Part shown: in pieces, positions 32,724 through 41,620 of the stretch
Numbering within the stretch: the stretch's first letter is position 1
Layout: each line of letters begins with the position of its first letter
DNA from: Streptomyces sp. DSM 110735
Lineage (GTDB): Bacteria; Actinomycetota; Actinomycetes; Streptomycetales; Streptomycetaceae
Direction of reading: 5' to 3'
Assembly: GCF_016482685.1 (NCBI RefSeq)
Contig: NZ_JACYHF010000011.1
Coordinates: forward strand, 158,573-222,572
DNA length: 64,000 nt
Notes under the pieces: model-generated
What the model was told of the DNA's origin: nothing
The model's database searches: none
What the model saw: the letters and a program-made list of their open reading frames with translations, nothing else
Position numbers and translations under genes: made by a program

Positions 32724-33794
32724 CTAGAGGTCGACTTCCTTCATCAGCATGCCGACCTCGGTGTTGGACAGGCGGCGCAGCCAGCCCGACTTCTGATCGC
32801 CGAGGGTGATCGGGCCGAAGGAGACACGGACCAGCTTGTCGACGGGGAAGCCCGCCTCCGCCAGCATCCGGCGCACGATGTGCTTGCGTCCCTCGTGCAG
32901 GGTCACCTCGACCAGGTAGTTCTTGCCGGTCTGCTCGACGACGCGGAAGTGGTCCGCGCGGGCGTACCCGTCCTCGAGCTGGATGCCGTCCTTCAGGCGC
33001 TTGCCGAGGTCGCGCGGGATCGGGCCGACGATGTGCGCGAGGTACGTCTTGCGCACGCCGTACTTGGGGTGCGTCAGACGGTGCGCCAGCTCGCCGTGGT
33101 TGGTGAGCAGGATGACGCCCTCGGTCTCCGTGTCGAGCCGGCCCACGTGGAACAGCCGGGTCTCACGGTTGGTGACGTAGTCGCCGAGGCACTGACGACC
33201 CTCGGGGTCCTCCATGGTGGAGACGACACCGGCGGGCTTGTTCAGCGAGAAGAACTGGTACGACTGGGTGGCGACGGTCAGACCGTCGACCTTGACCTCG
33301 TCCTTCTCCGGGTCCACCCGGCGACCCTGCTCAAGCACGATCTCGCCGTTGATCTCGACGCGGGCCTGCTCGATCAGCTCCTCGCAGGCGCGGCGGGAGC
33401 CGTAACCGGCGCGCGCGAGCACCTTCTGCAGGCGCTCGCCCTCCTGCTCGGCGCCGGGGAAGGTCTTGGGCAGCTTGACGTCCTTCTTGCCCGCGTACCG
33501 CTCCCGGTTGCGCTCCTCGGTCCGGGTCTCGTACTCACGCGAGCGCGCGGGAGCCGTACGACCGCGCCCGGCGCCCTGGGACTGCTTGGGGCCGCCCTTG
33601 GCGCCGCCGCGCGCCGCGCCGCCGCGGCCCGACTTGGGGCCGTCCTGCGTGGCGCCGGGACCGACGTCGTAGCGGCGCTCCTCCGGGCGGGGCTTGCGGG
33701 GGCGGCCGCCCTGCCCCTGGCGCTCGTCCCGGTTGTTGCCGGCGCCGCGATGGTTCCCGCGTCCGCTGTTCCTGTCGCTGCCGCTGCTTCGCAT
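32724..33794 (-). CDS. rluB: 23S rRNA pseudouridine synthase (RluB/RsuA family)
   Basis: A 356-aa RNA-modifying enzyme. The first 115 residues are Arg/Gly/Asn-rich and probably disordered. Then come an S4 RNA-binding domain (ERLQKVLARAGYGSRRACEE) and the catalytic domain with GRLDTETEGVILLTN, where the Asp is the nucleophile, and HEGRKHIVRRMLAEAG near the end. By family it isomerises a uridine in 23S rRNA helix 90-92. ATG 33794 is chosen because the frame upstream is antisense of scpB. It starts 13 nt after scpB ends, in one operon with scpAB. Confidence 0.92.
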   Translation of the reverse strand: MRSSGSDRNSGRGNHRGAGNNRDERQGQGGRPRKPRPEERRYDVGPGATQDGPKSGRGGAARGGAKGGPKQSQGAGRGRTAPARSREYETRTEERNRERYAGKKDVKLPKTFPGAEQEGERLQKVLARAGYGSRRACEELIEQARVEINGEIVLEQGRRVDPEKDEVKVDGLTVATQSYQFFSLNKPAGVVSTMEDPEGRQCLGDYVTNRETRLFHVGRLDTETEGVILLTNHGELAHRLTHPKYGVRKTYLAHIVGPIPRDLGKRLKDGIQLEDGYARADHFRVVEQTGKNYLVEVTLHEGRKHIVRRMLAEAGFPVDKLVRVSFGPITLGDQKSGWLRRLSNTEVGMLMKEVDL

Positions 33795-33807
33795 CAAGGT
33801 TTCCGTC

Positions 33808-34434
33808 TTAGTCGTCTGCGTACTGACCGCCGGGCGCGTCGGGCGCGTCCGGGTCGAACGACGGGACACCCTCCTGGCTCTCGGCCTCGATCGCCGCCGC
33901 TTCCGGGAGGAAGGGGGCGAGCTCCGGAAGCTCGTCCAGGCCACGCAGGCCCAACCGCTCCAGGAAATACTCCGTCGTCACGTACAGGATCGCACCTGTT
34001 TCGGGTTCCGCGCCCGCCTCGCGGACCAGACCGCGCTGGAGCAGGGTCCGCATCACGCCGTCGCAGTTGACCCCGCGCACCGCGGAGACCCTGCTGCGGC
34101 TGACCGGCTGACGGTACGCGACGACCGCGAGGGTCTCCAGCGCCGCCTGGGTGAGGCGGGCGGTCTGGCCCTCCAGGGCGAGGCGTTCGACGGCGGGGGC
34201 GTAGGCGGGGCGGCTGTAGAAGCGCCAGCCGCCCGCGACGTAGCGCAGCTCGAAGCCGCGGCCCTGGGCGGTGTAGTCGTCGGCCAGCTCGCGCAGCGCG
34301 TCCGCGACGGCGCGTCTGGGGCGCTCCAGGAGGCGGGCGAGGCGTTCCTCGGAGGCGGGCTCGTCCACGACCATGAGGACGGCCTCCAGGGCGGGCTTGA
34401 GGTCCAGCCCGGCGACGGCGGTCTCGTGGTTCAC
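33808..34434 (-). CDS. scpB: SMC-ScpAB complex subunit ScpB
   Basis: A 208-aa winged-helix dimerising subunit of the condensin that compacts and segregates chromosomes. The family core is visible in LKPALEAVLMVVDEPASEERLA, LTQAALETLAVVAYRQPVSR and VRGVNCDGVMRTLLQRGLVR. It starts with GTG 34434, which overlaps the scpA stop by 4 nt (GTGA). The C-terminal 30 residues are acidic and Gly/Pro-rich. Confidence 0.95.
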   Translation of the reverse strand: MNHETAVAGLDLKPALEAVLMVVDEPASEERLARLLERPRRAVADALRELADDYTAQGRGFELRYVAGGWRFYSRPAYAPAVERLALEGQTARLTQAALETLAVVAYRQPVSRSRVSAVRGVNCDGVMRTLLQRGLVREAGAEPETGAILYVTTEYFLERLGLRGLDELPELAPFLPEAAAIEAESQEGVPSFDPDAPDAPGGQYADD

Positions 34435-35978
34435 GTCTTCAGCTCCTCGGCGTTCTCGTCCCGGACCTTCTCGGGGGGCCGGTCGAACTCGTCGGTGACC
34501 CTGAGGGCGGCGCCGCTCTCCCCGCCGGTCCAGCGGACCAGCAGGGTGCCGAGGGCGGCCTCCTGCTCCAGGGCGACCGCCTTCTCGCGGTACAGCTCCA
34601 GCAGGGCGAGGAAGCGGGCCACCACCGTGAGGGTGTCGTCGGTGTCGGCCACCAGCGCGCGGAAGTCCGCCTCACCGAGTTCACGCAGCCGCGCGACGAC
34701 GATCCCGGCCTGCTCCTGCACGCTGACCAGCGGCGCGTGGATGTGATCGACGTACACCTGCGGCTCCGCCTTCGGCTGCATCGCCTTCACGGCGAGCCGC
34801 GCGAACCCCTCCGGTCCGATGCTGATGACGACCTCGGGCAACAGCTCGGCGTGGTGCGGCTCCAGCCCGACGGTACGGGGGTGCCTGCGCCCCTCGTCCT
34901 CCAGCCGCTCGTTGAAGATGTCCGCGATCTGTTTGTACGCCCGGTACTGCAACAACCGCGCGAACAGCAGATCCCGCGCCTCCAGCAACGCCAGATCCGC
35001 CTCGTCCTCCACCTCGGCGGCGGGCAGCAACCGGGCGGCCTTCAGATCCAGCAGCGTGGCGGCGACCACCAGGAACTCGGTGGTCCGATCCAGATCCCAC
35101 TCCGCCCCCATCGCCCGGATGTGCCCCATGAACTCATCGGTCACCCTGGACAGCGCCACCTCGGTGACATCCAGCTTGTGCCGCGAGATGAGCTGCAGAA
35201 GCAGATCGAACGGCCCCTCGAAGTTGTCGAGCCGCACCCTGAAGACACTGCCGTCCTCGGGGTCCTCCGACGCGGGCGCGGACTCGACGTCCGCCGCGGC
35301 CACCCCGAACGACCCGGCGGCGGCGCCCGATCCCGGCTCGGAGCCCCCGGCAGACGCCGCAGACGCCCCCACGGCAGCCTCCCGCGCCGGAGCCGCGGCT
35401 CGCGGCCCGGCGACAGCCTCCGGCGCGGATTCGGCGTCCACCGAAGCGGCGGCAGCCGCCGATACAGGCTCAGCCCCCCCGACAGGCACCGCAGGTGAAC
35501 CGGCAGCGCCCCTCGACGGGGACGCGGCACCCGCCGAAGCTACGACAGACGACCCGGCGACAGCCCCCGATGCGGACCGGGGCCCACCAGATGGCGCCAC
35601 AGGCGACCCGGCGGCACCCCCCGGCACGGGCTCGGCACCCGCCGGAGCCGCAGCAGACGACCCAAAGACGCCCCCCGACAGAGACTCCGACCCAGCGAAA
35701 AGCGCCGCAGGCGACCCGGCGGCAGCCCCCGGCAGGGGCTCGGCGACCGCCGGAGTCGGGGTGGACGGTCCGGCGGCGCCGGATGTCGGCTCAGGCTCGC
35801 CCGAAGGCGCCGTCGACGGCCGGGGCGCAACCTCCGGCGTGGTCTCCAGATCGTCCGCCGGCGCCGCAGGCGACCCCGTGGGCGGAGCGGCGGGCTCCTC
35901 GGTCGCCGGAGGCGGGGCGCCCGGACCCCGGCCCAGGGGGCGTCGTGGGCCGGGGGTGGGGGTGGAGTTCGGGGTCAT
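34431..35978 (-). CDS. scpA: SMC-ScpAB complex kleisin ScpA with repeat extension
   Basis: A 515-aa protein, about twice the usual ScpA length. Residues 245-515 are the kleisin proper: VRLDNFEGPFDLLLQLI (SMC-neck binding start), LDVTEVALSRVTDEFMGHI, TEFLVVAATLLDLKAARLLP, and a C-terminal winged helix (EADFRALVADTDDTLTVVARFLALLELYREKAV). Residues 1-244 are Ala/Pro/Gly/Ser-rich; residues 70-177 are six tandem 18-aa units. A kleisin bridges the SMC head and neck, so a long disordered N-terminus next to the neck-binding helix is unusual. It is coupled to scpB by a 4-nt overlap. Confidence 0.93.
   Translation of the reverse strand: MTPNSTPTPGPRRPLGRGPGAPPPATEEPAAPPTGSPAAPADDLETTPEVAPRPSTAPSGEPEPTSGAAGPSTPTPAVAEPLPGAAAGSPAALFAGSESLSGGVFGSSAAAPAGAEPVPGGAAGSPVAPSGGPRSASGAVAGSSVVASAGAASPSRGAAGSPAVPVGGAEPVSAAAAASVDAESAPEAVAGPRAAAPAREAAVGASAASAGGSEPGSGAAAGSFGVAAADVESAPASEDPEDGSVFRVRLDNFEGPFDLLLQLISRHKLDVTEVALSRVTDEFMGHIRAMGAEWDLDRTTEFLVVAATLLDLKAARLLPAAEVEDEADLALLEARDLLFARLLQYRAYKQIADIFNERLEDEGRRHPRTVGLEPHHAELLPEVVISIGPEGFARLAVKAMQPKAEPQVYVDHIHAPLVSVQEQAGIVVARLRELGEADFRALVADTDDTLTVVARFLALLELYREKAVALEQEAALGTLLVRWTGGESGAALRVTDEFDRPPEKVRDENAEELKT
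35448..35771 (-). repeat. six 54-nt tandem repeats inside scpA
   Basis: Six consecutive units of exactly 54 nt encode 18-residue blocks at residues 70-87, 88-105, 106-123, 124-141, 142-159 and 160-177. Typical blocks are GSPAALFAGSESLSGGVF and GSSAAAPAGAEPVPGGAA; all start with G(S/P) and most end GAA or GAV. The units differ at many positions but keep reading frame and length. Degenerate partial units flank both ends. Confidence 0.8.
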
Positions 35979-36018
35979 GGGGGTCGCCAGGTTACCGCTC
36001 GACCTGCCAGGTCAGCGG

Positions 36019-36558
36019 CTAGCGTCCCCGGAGGCGGCGGACCAGGATGCTGGCCTCGCCGCGGGCCTCCAGGTCGGCGAGGACCACGGCGACCGCCTCG
36101 CGGACGATGCGGCCGCGGTCGACGGCGAGTCCGTGCTCGCCGCGCAGCACCAGGCGGGCGTGCTCGAGGTCCATGAGTTCCTCGGCGGAGACGTACACGG
36201 TGATCTTCTCGTCGTGGCGCTCGCGCCCGCTGGGCCGCCGGGAGGCGGCGCGCCCGCGCTTGCGGGGCTGCTCACCGTCGGACCCGTCCGGCGGGGGCTG
36301 CCGCCGCGCGGGCCGGATGCGGGACTCGCCGGTCTCGGAGGACTCCGGGCCGACCGCCGCCGTGTGCTCCGCGCCGTCGCCGTCGCCCCCCCGCGCGGGC
36401 ACCGCCTGCGGCGCGTCCTCCGCCTGCGCGGCGGCGGCAGCCGGGTCGCTCTCCCCCGCCGGGGCGGGCACCCTGGGCTCCCCCCGCCGGGGGGACGAGG
36501 GCTGGAGCGCCATCCCTCCGGTCGTACGGAACAGTTCGTCGGCTCCGGGCAGACTCAC
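36019..36558 (-). CDS. ParA-associated protein with RHH-like C-terminus
   Basis: A 179-aa protein between parA and scpA. The first 115 residues are Pro/Ala/Glu/Arg-rich and look disordered. The last 65 (KITVYVSAEELMDLEHARLV, VDRGRIVREAVAVVLADLEA) have the strand-helix-helix pattern of ribbon-helix-helix DNA-binding proteins, the fold used as centromere binder by some ParA systems. I infer it is the DNA-binding partner of the adjacent ParA. GTG 36558 overlaps the parA stop by 4 nt (GTGA); an upstream GTG at 36570 would overlap more. Confidence 0.7.
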   Translation of the reverse strand: MSLPGADELFRTTGGMALQPSSPRRGEPRVPAPAGESDPAAAAAQAEDAPQAVPARGGDGDGAEHTAAVGPESSETGESRIRPARRQPPPDGSDGEQPRKRGRAASRRPSGRERHDEKITVYVSAEELMDLEHARLVLRGEHGLAVDRGRIVREAVAVVLADLEARGEASILVRRLRGR

Positions 36559-37733
36559 TCGGCGTGACACCGGGCGAGCACCTCCCTGGCGAGCTGGCGG
36601 TAGGCGGCGGCACCGACGGAGTTGGAGGCGTACGTGGTGATCGGCTCACCGGCGACGGTGGTCTCCGGGAAGCGGACCGTGCGCCCGATGACCGTGTGGT
36701 ACACGTGGTCGTCGAACGCCTCGACCACACGCGCGAGCACCTCACGGCTGTGCACCGTGCGCGAGTCGTACATCGTGGCGAGGATGCCGTCCAGCTCCAG
36801 CTCGGGGTTGAGCCGCTCCTGGACCTTCTCGATGGTCTCGGTCAGCAGGGCCACACCGCGCAGCGCGAAGAACTCGCACTCCAGCGGCACGATCACCTTG
36901 TGCGCGGCGGTGAGCGCGTTCACGGTGAGCAGGCCGAGCGAGGGCTGACAGTCGATCACGATGTAGTCGTAGTCGTCCATCAGCGGCTTCAGGGCGCGCT
37001 GGAGCGTGGACTCGCGCGCGACCTCGGAGACCAACTGCACCTCGGCGGCGGACAGGTCGATGTTGGAGGGCAGCAGGTCCATGTTGGGGACCGCCGTCTT
37101 CAGCAGGACCTCGTCGGCCGACATGCCCCGCTCCATGAGCAGGTTGTAGACGGTGAGGTCCAGCTCCATCGGGTTGACGCCGAGACCCACCGACAGCGCG
37201 CCCTGCGGGTCGAAGTCCACGAGCAGCACGCGCCGCCCGTACTCCGCGAGCGCGGCACCCAGGTTGATGGTCGACGTGGTCTTGCCGACGCCGCCCTTCT
37301 GGTTGCACATCGCGATGATCTTCGCGGGTCCGTGGTCGGTCAGCGGGCCCGGGATCGGGAAGTACGGCAGCGGGCGCCCGGTCGGACCGACGCGCTCACG
37401 GCGCTGACGGGCCGCGTCGGGCGCGAGCGTGGCCGCGTACTCCGGATCGGGCTCGTACTCGGCGTCGGGGTCGTAGAAGTGCCCCTCGGGCAGTTCGTCG
37501 TAGTCGGCGAAGTGGTTGTGGGGCGCGCCACTTCCGTCGCCGGCCATGGCGTTCACGTGATGGCCATCCATGCTCTGGTGTGCTGTCCGGACCGTCTGCG
37601 GTTCCGGACTCTGGTGGGCTGCGAAGGTGCGCACAGCTACGGAGCCGACAGCCTCGAATCCCGTGGGGTCCTGGTGACCCCGTGCCGGCATTCCTGGTTG
37701 ACCACCCCCGGGAGAAAATGTCGACTCATTCAC
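36555..37733 (-). CDS. ParA/Soj-family ATPase, orphan of the scpAB operon
   Basis: A 392-aa Walker-type partition ATPase. An N-terminal region of about 125 residues (Pro/His/Asp-rich, HFADYDELPEGHFYDPDAEY) precedes the deviant Walker A CNQKGGVGKTTSTINLG. VLLVDFDPQGALSVGLG and YDYIVIDCQPSLGLLTVNAL give the A' and B motifs. It is the first gene of the operon parA-RHH-scpA-scpB-rluB, an order shared with mycobacteria (Rv1708 region), and distinct from the ParAB pair near oriC. GTG 37733 is chosen; GGAGG lies 11 nt upstream, slightly far. It probably positions chromosome or condensin cargo, by analogy. Confidence 0.9.
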   Translation of the reverse strand: MNESTFSPGGGQPGMPARGHQDPTGFEAVGSVAVRTFAAHQSPEPQTVRTAHQSMDGHHVNAMAGDGSGAPHNHFADYDELPEGHFYDPDAEYEPDPEYAATLAPDAARQRRERVGPTGRPLPYFPIPGPLTDHGPAKIIAMCNQKGGVGKTTSTINLGAALAEYGRRVLLVDFDPQGALSVGLGVNPMELDLTVYNLLMERGMSADEVLLKTAVPNMDLLPSNIDLSAAEVQLVSEVARESTLQRALKPLMDDYDYIVIDCQPSLGLLTVNALTAAHKVIVPLECEFFALRGVALLTETIEKVQERLNPELELDGILATMYDSRTVHSREVLARVVEAFDDHVYHTVIGRTVRFPETTVAGEPITTYASNSVGAAAYRQLAREVLARCHAE

Positions 37734-38104
37734 AAGTCGTCTTACCTCCTTGGTGACCAGGAAACTTCTAGACAAGGTCAGCGTGGCACCATGCCGACGG
37801 TTGGCGACTCTATGGCGTGTCGGCGGTCCGCAGCAACACAATCCGCCGGACCCGGCCGGATGTGTCGACAATGAAACATCCCTCTGTCAAGGGCGTACGA
37901 CCGTCGCACAGCAGGTTTCACCGGTGTACGAATCGGTCGAAGGGTTACGTTCGAGGCGAGTTGACCGAGTGTCGCAAAGTGACCATACACACATCCGGCC
38001 GGACCTTCGGGCAAGGTCCGGCCGGATGTGCGGTGTTGACGTGATGTGTTGACGAATCGCCTTTACGACGCTGACGACTTGACGACTCGCCCGAGCCGTC
38101 GGTG
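37734..38104. other. parA promoter region and ald 3' region
   Basis: 371 nt. It contains TTGACA-like hexamers on the minus strand around 37885, the strong ald terminator at 37990-38030, and several TTGACG/GACGACT short direct repeats at 38035-38095. No gene is recognised. Confidence 0.5.
37990..38030 (-). terminator. terminator of ald
   Basis: Perfect 18-nt arms (37990-38007 starting CACATCCGGC, and 38013-38030) around a CGGGC loop, 75 nt past the ald stop. It insulates ald from the parA operon. Confidence 0.85.
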
Positions 38105-39229
38105 TCAGCCGATCAGCGCGTCGATGCTCACGTGGTCGAGACCGTGGGCGTCGGCGACCTCCTTGTAGACCACCTTGCCGTCATGGGTGTTGAGACCCCG
38201 GGCGAGCGCGGCGTCGCGGCGCAGCGCCTCGACCCAGCCGTTGTTGGCCAGGGAGACGATGTACGGGAGCGTCGCGTTGGTGAGCGCGTTGGTGGAGGTG
38301 TTGGGCACCGCGCCGGGCATGTTGGCGACGCAGTAGAAGACCGAGTTGTGCACCCGGAAGGTCGGCTCGGCGTGCGTGGTCGGACGGGAGTCCTCGAAGC
38401 AGCCGCCCTGGTCGATCGCGATGTCGACAAGGACACTTCCGGGCTTCATCCGGGACACCATCTCGTTGGTGACCAGCTTCGGCGCCTTGGCGCCCGGGAT
38501 GAGGACGGCGCCGATGACGAGGTCGGCGTCGAGGACCGCCTTCTCCAGCTCGAAGGCGTTGGACATGATCGCCTTGACCTTGCTGCCGAAGATCCGGTCG
38601 GCCTCGCGCAGCTTGTTGATGTCGCGGTCGAGCAGCGTCACCTCGAAGCCCATGCCGACGGCGATCTGCACGGCGTTCCAGCCGGAGACGCCGCCGCCGA
38701 TGACGACGGCCTTGGCCGGGGTCACGCCGGGCACGCCGCCGGGGAGCACACCGCGGCCACCGGCCGGGCGCATCAGGTGGTAGGCGCCGACCTGCGGGGC
38801 GAGGCGGCCCGCGACCTCGGACATCGGGGCGAGCAGCGGCAGCGCGCGGTTGGCCAGCTCGACCGTCTCGTACGCGATGGCGGTGGTGCCGGACTCCAGG
38901 AGCGCGTCCGTGCACTCGCGGGAGGCGGCGAGGTGCAGGTAGGTGAAGAGGATCTGGTCCTTGCGCAGCCGGTGGTACTCCTCCGCGACGGGCTCCTTGA
39001 CCTTCAGCAGCAGGTCGGCGGTGGCCCACACCTCGTCGGCGGTGTCGAGGATGCCCGCCCCGGCGGCGATGTACTCCTCGTCCGTGATCGAGGAGCCGAG
39101 GCCGGCGCCGCGCTCGACGACGACCTGGTGGCCGTTGCGCACCAGCTCGTGCACGCCGGCGGGGGTGATGGCCACCCGGAACTCGTTGTTCTTGACCTCG
39201 CGGGGGATGCCGACCTTCACGTCGATCAC
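38105..39229 (-). CDS. ald: L-alanine dehydrogenase
   Basis: A 374-aa NAD-dependent enzyme that interconverts alanine and pyruvate plus ammonia. The N-terminal signature GIPREVKNNEFRVAITP is that of AlaDH/PNT. LFTYLHLAASRECTDALLES holds the active-site His region, VVIGGGVSGWNAVQIAVGMG is the NAD-binding loop, and VDIAIDQGGCFEDSRPTTH is the second family signature. The start may be GTG 39229 (VIDVKVGIP) or GTG 39220 (VKVGIP); the ribosome-binding site is weak for both. An inverted repeat of the kind bound by Lrp/AldR regulators lies about 100 nt upstream. Confidence 0.95.
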   Translation of the reverse strand: MIDVKVGIPREVKNNEFRVAITPAGVHELVRNGHQVVVERGAGLGSSITDEEYIAAGAGILDTADEVWATADLLLKVKEPVAEEYHRLRKDQILFTYLHLAASRECTDALLESGTTAIAYETVELANRALPLLAPMSEVAGRLAPQVGAYHLMRPAGGRGVLPGGVPGVTPAKAVVIGGGVSGWNAVQIAVGMGFEVTLLDRDINKLREADRIFGSKVKAIMSNAFELEKAVLDADLVIGAVLIPGAKAPKLVTNEMVSRMKPGSVLVDIAIDQGGCFEDSRPTTHAEPTFRVHNSVFYCVANMPGAVPNTSTNALTNATLPYIVSLANNGWVEALRRDAALARGLNTHDGKVVYKEVADAHGLDHVSIDALIG

Positions 39230-39330
39230 GGTCCTTGGCTCAGAGGGTAGGGGGGTGCACTGAAAGACATACCGGGCGCGCTGGCGCACACCGGGAGACA
39301 CCGCAGGAGAACGTGCGGCAGAGCCAGTTT

Positions 39331-39363
39331 AATGAAGGTGTTCTGCGTGTCTAGCCTTTCATT
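39331..39363 (-). promoter_or_regulatory. inverted repeat upstream of ald (Lrp/AldR-like operator candidate)
   Basis: AATGAAGG (39331-39338) and CCTTTCATT (39355-39363) are inverted copies, with one extra T in the second. It is one of the most AT-rich patches in the area and sits in the ald promoter region. Alanine dehydrogenase genes in actinobacteria are controlled by the Lrp-family AldR; binding here is an inference. Confidence 0.4.
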
Positions 39364-39366
39364 GCA

Positions 39367-41457
39367 TCAATCTTCAGCGGAGGAACTACGGATTTCGCAG
39401 GCGTTGGCGACGGGTTCCGGATCGATCGCCCCCGCGCGGTCCGGCTCCGGGTCCCGTGCCGGGCCCTCCTCCCCCAGGATGCGCTCCGCGGCGGCGCGGT
39501 GCAGGCGGGCGGCGGTGGGGTCGCCGAGACGGTCCAGGGTGTCGGCCATGCGCAACTGGAGCGCGGCCTGGAGCCGGGTGTCCTCGGCGCGCCGCGCCCA
39601 CTCGGCCGCCTCGCGGCAGGTGCGCAGCGATTCCTCGGGGCGCCCGGCGTACTCCTGGACGCGGGCGGTCTCGCTGAGCGCCCGGGCGTAGGCGGCGGTG
39701 TCGCCCTCCTTGCGGTAACCGGCTGCCGCGGAGCGCCAGTTGCGCAGTGCCTCGCCGTAGCGGCCCGCGTAGGTGTGGGCGGTGGCGATGCGGCCGTAGA
39801 GCCGGGCGGCGTGGGCGCGTTCGCCCCGGGCGAGCCGGTCGGCGAGCGCGCGTCCGAACCAGTCGGCGGCGCGGTCGTGGTCGCCCAGCTCCTGGTGGGC
39901 GCCGCCGACGGATTCCATCGCGCGCCCGGTGGCGTAGGGGTCGTTCGCCGCGCGTCCGGCGTCCAGGGCGGCGCGGTAGCGGGCGAGCGCGTCGCGGACG
40001 CGTCCGGTCTGGGCGTCGAGGTCGCCGAGATTGAGCAGGGCGGCGGCCTTCTCGCGGGGCAGACCGCGCCGCTCGGCCACGTCGAGGACGAGACCGTGGA
40101 TGCCGTAGAGGTCGGCAGCGGCGGCCTGGGTGCCGAAGTGGGCGACCATGGCGCGCACGAGCTGGGACATCAGTCGGCGGGCGAGGGTGTCGAGGTCGCC
40201 ATCGGCCACCGCGAGCCGGGCGGCGGCCAGCAGGGCGGGGCGGCGGACGGTCAGCCACTCGGCGGCGGCTTCCGGGCTCGCGAAGCGCAGCGCGGGAGGC
40301 AGCGAGCGCAGCTTCTCGCGGGCCTGCGGGCTGTCGGTCTCGGCGGCGGCGCGGCAGGACTGGAGCAGCCGTACGTCGCGCTCCAGGACGCGGGCGCGGG
40401 CCAACTGGAGTTCGGCCGGGCGGTCCTCCTTCTCGGCGAGGGCGCGCAGCAGGGGGTGCAGACAGCCGGGCACCTCGTACTCGGGCAGCGGGGCACCGGC
40501 GGCGTGCAGCAGACCGAGGGCGGTGAGGTCGTCGAGGACGGCGCGGGCGCGGGCGGGCGAGCAGCCGGCCAGGGCGGAGGCGGTGTGCGGGTCGACGGTC
40601 CCGGCCGGGGCTTGCGAGAGCAGGCGCAGCAGCCGGGCGGAGGCGACGGGCAAGCGGTCGTGCACGAGCCGGAGGACGCGGGTGAGCGGGGGGCTGTCGC
40701 TGCCGTCGTCGGAGTCGGCGTGCATCCGCTTGGCGAGGTCGGAGATCCCGGCCTGGGGGCGGGAGGCGAGCCAGCCCCCGGCGAGGGTGAGCGCGGCGGG
40801 CTGTCCCTGGCAGATCTCGGCCAGGTTCTCGGCGGAGCGCGGGTCGACGGTGACGCGCACCGATCCGGCCCAGCGGGTGAGGAGTTCGACGGCGGACTTG
40901 GTGTCGAGACCGCCCAGGGTGCAGGGGCGGACGCCGGGGATGCCGGTGAGCGGGCCCGCGGAGACGGCGACGACCAGGCAGTCGGGGGCGTCCGGGAGCA
41001 GGGCGTCGACCTGTTCGGCGCCGCTCGCGTCGTCCAGCAGGAGCAGGACGCGGCGGCCGGTGAGGGCGGTGCGCAGCGCCTCGGTGAGCACGTCCTCGGG
41101 GGCTCCGGCGGGGGCGCGCACGCCGAGGGCGGTGAGCAGGTCGCGGGCGGTGCGCTCGACCGGTACGGGAGTGCCGTCGGGGTCGGCGAGCCGGGCGCGC
41201 AGCACACCGTCGGGGTAACGCGGAGCGAGCTGCCGGACGAGTTCACCGGCGAGTGCGGTGCGCCCGGAGCCGGGGCGTCCGGCGATGAGGAGCACTCGTG
41301 CGCGGGGGGCCTTGCGACCGGCGAGGGTGTCCAGTCCCGCGCGCTCGATGTCGGCGCGCAGCTCTTTCAACTCCCGTGTGCGTCCCAGGAATGAGTCCGG
41401 TGCGGCTGGAGGCTCCGCCGTCCGCACGTCGTCCTGGTCCACCGCCTGATCCGTCAC
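39367..41457 (-). CDS. STAND NTPase with TPR domain, AfsR-like without DNA-binding domain
   Basis: A 696-aa signalling-type ATPase. FLGRTRELKELRADI begins the NB-ARC module; the P-loop is IAGRPGSGRTALAGEL, Walker B is VLLLLDDASG, and a winged-helix part follows to residue 330. The C-terminal half is TPR-rich (NDPYATGRAMESVGGAHQEL, RAADWFGRALADRLARGERA, YGEALRNWRSAAAGY). This is the AfsR/SARP architecture minus the N-terminal SARP HTH. It may sense metabolites or assemble with a partner. It starts with GTG, with GGGAG 8 nt upstream, and ends just upstream of the ald promoter region, on the same strand. Confidence 0.82.
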   Translation of the reverse strand: MTDQAVDQDDVRTAEPPAAPDSFLGRTRELKELRADIERAGLDTLAGRKAPRARVLLIAGRPGSGRTALAGELVRQLAPRYPDGVLRARLADPDGTPVPVERTARDLLTALGVRAPAGAPEDVLTEALRTALTGRRVLLLLDDASGAEQVDALLPDAPDCLVVAVSAGPLTGIPGVRPCTLGGLDTKSAVELLTRWAGSVRVTVDPRSAENLAEICQGQPAALTLAGGWLASRPQAGISDLAKRMHADSDDGSDSPPLTRVLRLVHDRLPVASARLLRLLSQAPAGTVDPHTASALAGCSPARARAVLDDLTALGLLHAAGAPLPEYEVPGCLHPLLRALAEKEDRPAELQLARARVLERDVRLLQSCRAAAETDSPQAREKLRSLPPALRFASPEAAAEWLTVRRPALLAAARLAVADGDLDTLARRLMSQLVRAMVAHFGTQAAAADLYGIHGLVLDVAERRGLPREKAAALLNLGDLDAQTGRVRDALARYRAALDAGRAANDPYATGRAMESVGGAHQELGDHDRAADWFGRALADRLARGERAHAARLYGRIATAHTYAGRYGEALRNWRSAAAGYRKEGDTAAYARALSETARVQEYAGRPEESLRTCREAAEWARRAEDTRLQAALQLRMADTLDRLGDPTAARLHRAAAERILGEEGPARDPEPDRAGAIDPEPVANACEIRSSSAED

Positions 41458-41620
41458 GGGTCACGCTCCCGTCCCACCGCACGCGCACAGCCCGCCGGTT
41501 CTTCCGGTACGGGCGATTCCAGAGCCTAGTTCACGCTCTGCGACCTTCCCGTGGGAGCGGGGCGGAGACATCCCCCGATCGGATCAAGCGATGGTCACAC
41601 CAATACCGTCACCTGCCTCG

